Below are positions 62,159 to 64,000 of a stretch of 64,000 nt of DNA, in pieces. Below the pieces are notes generated by a model that had not been told where the DNA came from, did no database searches, and worked only from the letters and a program-made list of their open reading frames with translations. Each line of letters opens with the position of its first letter. The stretch's first letter is position 1. Made by a program: the position numbers and the translations under genes. Source of the stretch: Grimontia kaedaensis (GTDB lineage Bacteria; Pseudomonadota; Gammaproteobacteria; Enterobacterales; Vibrionaceae); the NCBI RefSeq assembly GCF_023746615.1, contig NZ_CP082275.1:1798001-1862000 (forward strand), written 5' to 3'.

Positions 62159-62770
62159 TTACTTCATCGCGTGGCCGAGTGACTGCAAGTAAGCGATGAT
62201 GGCATCCATCTCCGTCTTACCTTCAACGTCTGTTTTCGCATTTGCAATTTGCTCATCAGTGTAAGGAACACCGAACATATCGCGGAAAACAGTCAGTTTC
62301 TTAGCTGTGTTGTCGCCTGTCAGAACATTCTCTGCCAACCAAGGGAAGCCAGGCATGTTTGACTCAGGCACAACCGCACGGGGGTCGATAAGGTGAACGC
62401 GGTGCCACTCATCAGAGTAACGGTCACCAACGCGCGCCAAATCTGGACCTGTACGCTTGGAGCCCCATAGGAATGGGTGTTCCCAAACACTTTCACCCGC
62501 CACAGAGTAGTGGCCATAGCGCTCAGTTTCTGCACGGAATGGACGGATCATTTGGCTATGACAAACATTACAGCCTTCACGGATGTAAATGTCTCGGCCT
62601 TCCATCTCTAGCGCAGTGTAAGGGCGCAGGTTATCGACAGGTTCGGTCGTTTGCTTTTGGAACAACAGCGGGGTGATTTCAACAAGCGCACCTAAGCTGA
62701 TAGCAATGACCGTGAGGATAGCGAAAAGACCAACATTCTTTTCTACAATTTCATGACGACTAGAACTCAT
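62159..62770 (-). CDS. ccoO: cbb3 oxidase monohaem subunit CcoO
   Basis: A 203-residue subunit with an N-terminal helix (LFAILTVIAISLGALVEITP) and one haem c site (CNVCHSQM). It takes electrons from the quinol oxidation chain and passes them to CcoN. Follows ccoN after 12 bases and precedes ccoQ. Confidence 0.96.
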   Translation of the reverse strand: MSSSRHEIVEKNVGLFAILTVIAISLGALVEITPLLFQKQTTEPVDNLRPYTALEMEGRDIYIREGCNVCHSQMIRPFRAETERYGHYSVAGESVWEHPFLWGSKRTGPDLARVGDRYSDEWHRVHLIDPRAVVPESNMPGFPWLAENVLTGDNTAKKLTVFRDMFGVPYTDEQIANAKTDVEGKTEMDAIIAYLQSLGHAMK

Positions 62771-62782
62771 TCGTTGGTCTCC

Positions 62783-64000
62783 TTATGCTGCTTGCTCAAT
62801 GGATTTGAGGCTTGCTTTTGGTGCGGCAATAGTCTTGTAGGTGTTGTAAGCCATCAAGAGCATGCCTGACCAGAAGATTGCGCCACCAACGAAACGTACA
62901 AAGTAGAACGGATAAGACGCTTCCAAAGATTCTACAAAGCTGTAAGTCAGTGTGCCGTCAGTGTTAACTGCACGCCACATCAGACCCTGCATTACGCCGG
63001 AAATCCACATTGCAACGATGTACAGCACGGTACCTACAGTTGCTAGCCAAAAATGGACATTGATCAGGTTGATAGAGTACATACGCTCTTGCCCGAACAA
63101 TTTTGGAATTAGGTGGTAAACCGCACCGATTGATACCATCGCTACCCACCCCAAGGCTCCGGAGTGAACGTGGCCGATTGTCCAGTCGGTGTAGTGTGAC
63201 AGTGCGTTAACTGTCTTGATTGCCATCATCGGACCTTCGAAGGTAGACATACCGTAGAAAGACAGAGAAACAATCAGGAATCGGAGGATTGGGTCATAAC
63301 GCAGTTTGTGCCAAGCACCTGACAGGGTCATGATACCGTTGATCATGCCACCCCAAGATGGAGCAAACAGGATAATAGACATCACCATACCCAGTGACTG
63401 AGTCCAGTCAGGCAGGGCAGTGTAATGCAGGTGGTGAGGACCTGCCCAGATGTACAGAGAAACCAGTGCCCAGAAGTGAACGATAGAAAGGCGATAGGAG
63501 TAAACCGGACGACCTGCTTGTTTCGGTACGAAGTAGTACATCATACCCAAGAAACCTGCAGTCAAAAGGAAGCCTACAGCATTGTGACCGTACCACCATT
63601 GGATCATGGCATCTATTGCGCCTGCATATATCGAATATGACTTCATTCCAGACACTGGAATAGCCATGCTGTTTACGATGTGCAGAACAGCGACTGTGAT
63701 GATGAATCCACCGAAGAACCAGTTAGCAACATAGATGTGCGAGGTTTTTCGTTTGATCATGGTTCCGAAGAACACGACGGCGTATGACACCCACACAACC
63801 GCAATGGCGATATCGATTGGCCATTCCAGCTCAGCATACTCTTTACCACTGGTGAATCCCATTGGTAGTGTTATTGCTGCAGACAGAATGATTGCTTGCC
63901 ATCCCCAGAAGGTAAATTCAGCCAGCTTGCCTCCGAACAATCTTGTCTGACAGGTGCGCTGCACGACGTAATAAGACGTCGCAAACAGGGCGCTGGTACC
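62783..64000 (-). CDS. ccoN: cbb3 oxidase catalytic subunit CcoN, 5' end cut off
   Basis: About 405 C-terminal residues of the haem-copper oxidase subunit; the frame stays open to position 64000, so the start (about 70 residues) lies outside. Multiple helices and conserved histidines are visible (WWYGHNAVGF, YIWAGPHHLHYTALPDW, TIGHVHSGALGW), which bind haem b, haem b3 and CuB. High-affinity oxygen reduction at low oxygen. First gene of ccoNOQP. GTG at 63964 inside the frame is not a start. Confidence 0.96.
   Translation of the reverse strand, partial: GTSALFATSYYVVQRTCQTRLFGGKLAEFTFWGWQAIILSAAITLPMGFTSGKEYAELEWPIDIAIAVVWVSYAVVFFGTMIKRKTSHIYVANWFFGGFIITVAVLHIVNSMAIPVSGMKSYSIYAGAIDAMIQWWYGHNAVGFLLTAGFLGMMYYFVPKQAGRPVYSYRLSIVHFWALVSLYIWAGPHHLHYTALPDWTQSLGMVMSIILFAPSWGGMINGIMTLSGAWHKLRYDPILRFLIVSLSFYGMSTFEGPMMAIKTVNALSHYTDWTIGHVHSGALGWVAMVSIGAVYHLIPKLFGQERMYSINLINVHFWLATVGTVLYIVAMWISGVMQGLMWRAVNTDGTLTYSFVESLEASYPFYFVRFVGGAIFWSGMLLMAYNTYKTIAAPKASLKSIEQAA

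Noticed and set aside
1..64000. Search for CRISPR arrays, integrases, transposases and phage genes
   Set aside because: No spaced direct repeats and no such proteins were seen; the accessory region has no recognisable mobile element boundaries.

Overview
The window reads as chromosomal DNA of a marine gammaproteobacterium of the Vibrionaceae. The order ccoNOQP-ccoH-ccoI-ccoS-TauE-fnr-uspE-ttcA, the rpmI-rplT and pheST-ihfA core, potABCD, and a secreted chitin-oligosaccharide deacetylase all match my knowledge of Vibrio-type chromosomes. A genus such as Enterovibrio or Grimontia is possible, but this is not established. I saw no tRNA, rRNA, CRISPR array, insertion sequence or prophage.

Layout. 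1-6519: end of rpmI, rplT, a leftward chitin-oligosaccharide deacetylase, pheST and ihfA. 6719-10624: astE, btuCD, a TerB-like protein and OsmC. 10781-13212: a small RTX protein, an AT-rich stretch with two tiny ORFs, and yibL. 13213-19101: hrpA, a murein L,D-transpeptidase family protein and an exported ATP-dependent DNA ligase. 19215-34855: an accessory sugar-acid region. 35084-40789: lactate oxidation genes (dld, lutCBA). 41012-46657: HDOD, DUF3581 and NUDIX genes, then a porin/PstS-like/diguanylate cyclase operon. 46870-54096: cobB, potABCD, and a membrane protein/bax/DUF2987 operon. 54159-64000: ttcA, uspE, fnr and the cbb3 oxidase genes, with ccoN cut by the window end.

The accessory region is the most interesting part. 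A leftward operon encodes a PdxA-like dehydrogenase, an enolase-superfamily sugar-acid dehydratase, an AraD1-type FAH protein, a beta-propeller, an aldehyde dehydrogenase of ketoglutarate-semialdehyde type and an SMP-30 lactonase. The divergent rightward operon encodes a complete ABC importer, joined without gaps to a membrane-anchored dihaem cytochrome c and a DOMON-cytochrome b561. A GntR/FCD regulator and a LacI regulator flank the region. I found a 21-bp inverted-repeat motif three times: once before each divergent operon and once before the GntR gene. It is the probable shared operator. The set looks like a non-phosphorylating (Weimberg-like) aldonate pathway coupled to an extracytoplasmic electron-transfer module. 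The substrate and the primary dehydrogenase are not visible.

Repeats and signals. Three copies of a palindromic element ending in a TTGTTTGGGT core lie at gene ends (20212, 34060, 43281). A different nested palindrome lies in the pheS leader. Other candidates are an FNR box before fnr, an IHF-consensus site before ihfA and a sigma-54-like promoter before the L,D-transpeptidase gene.
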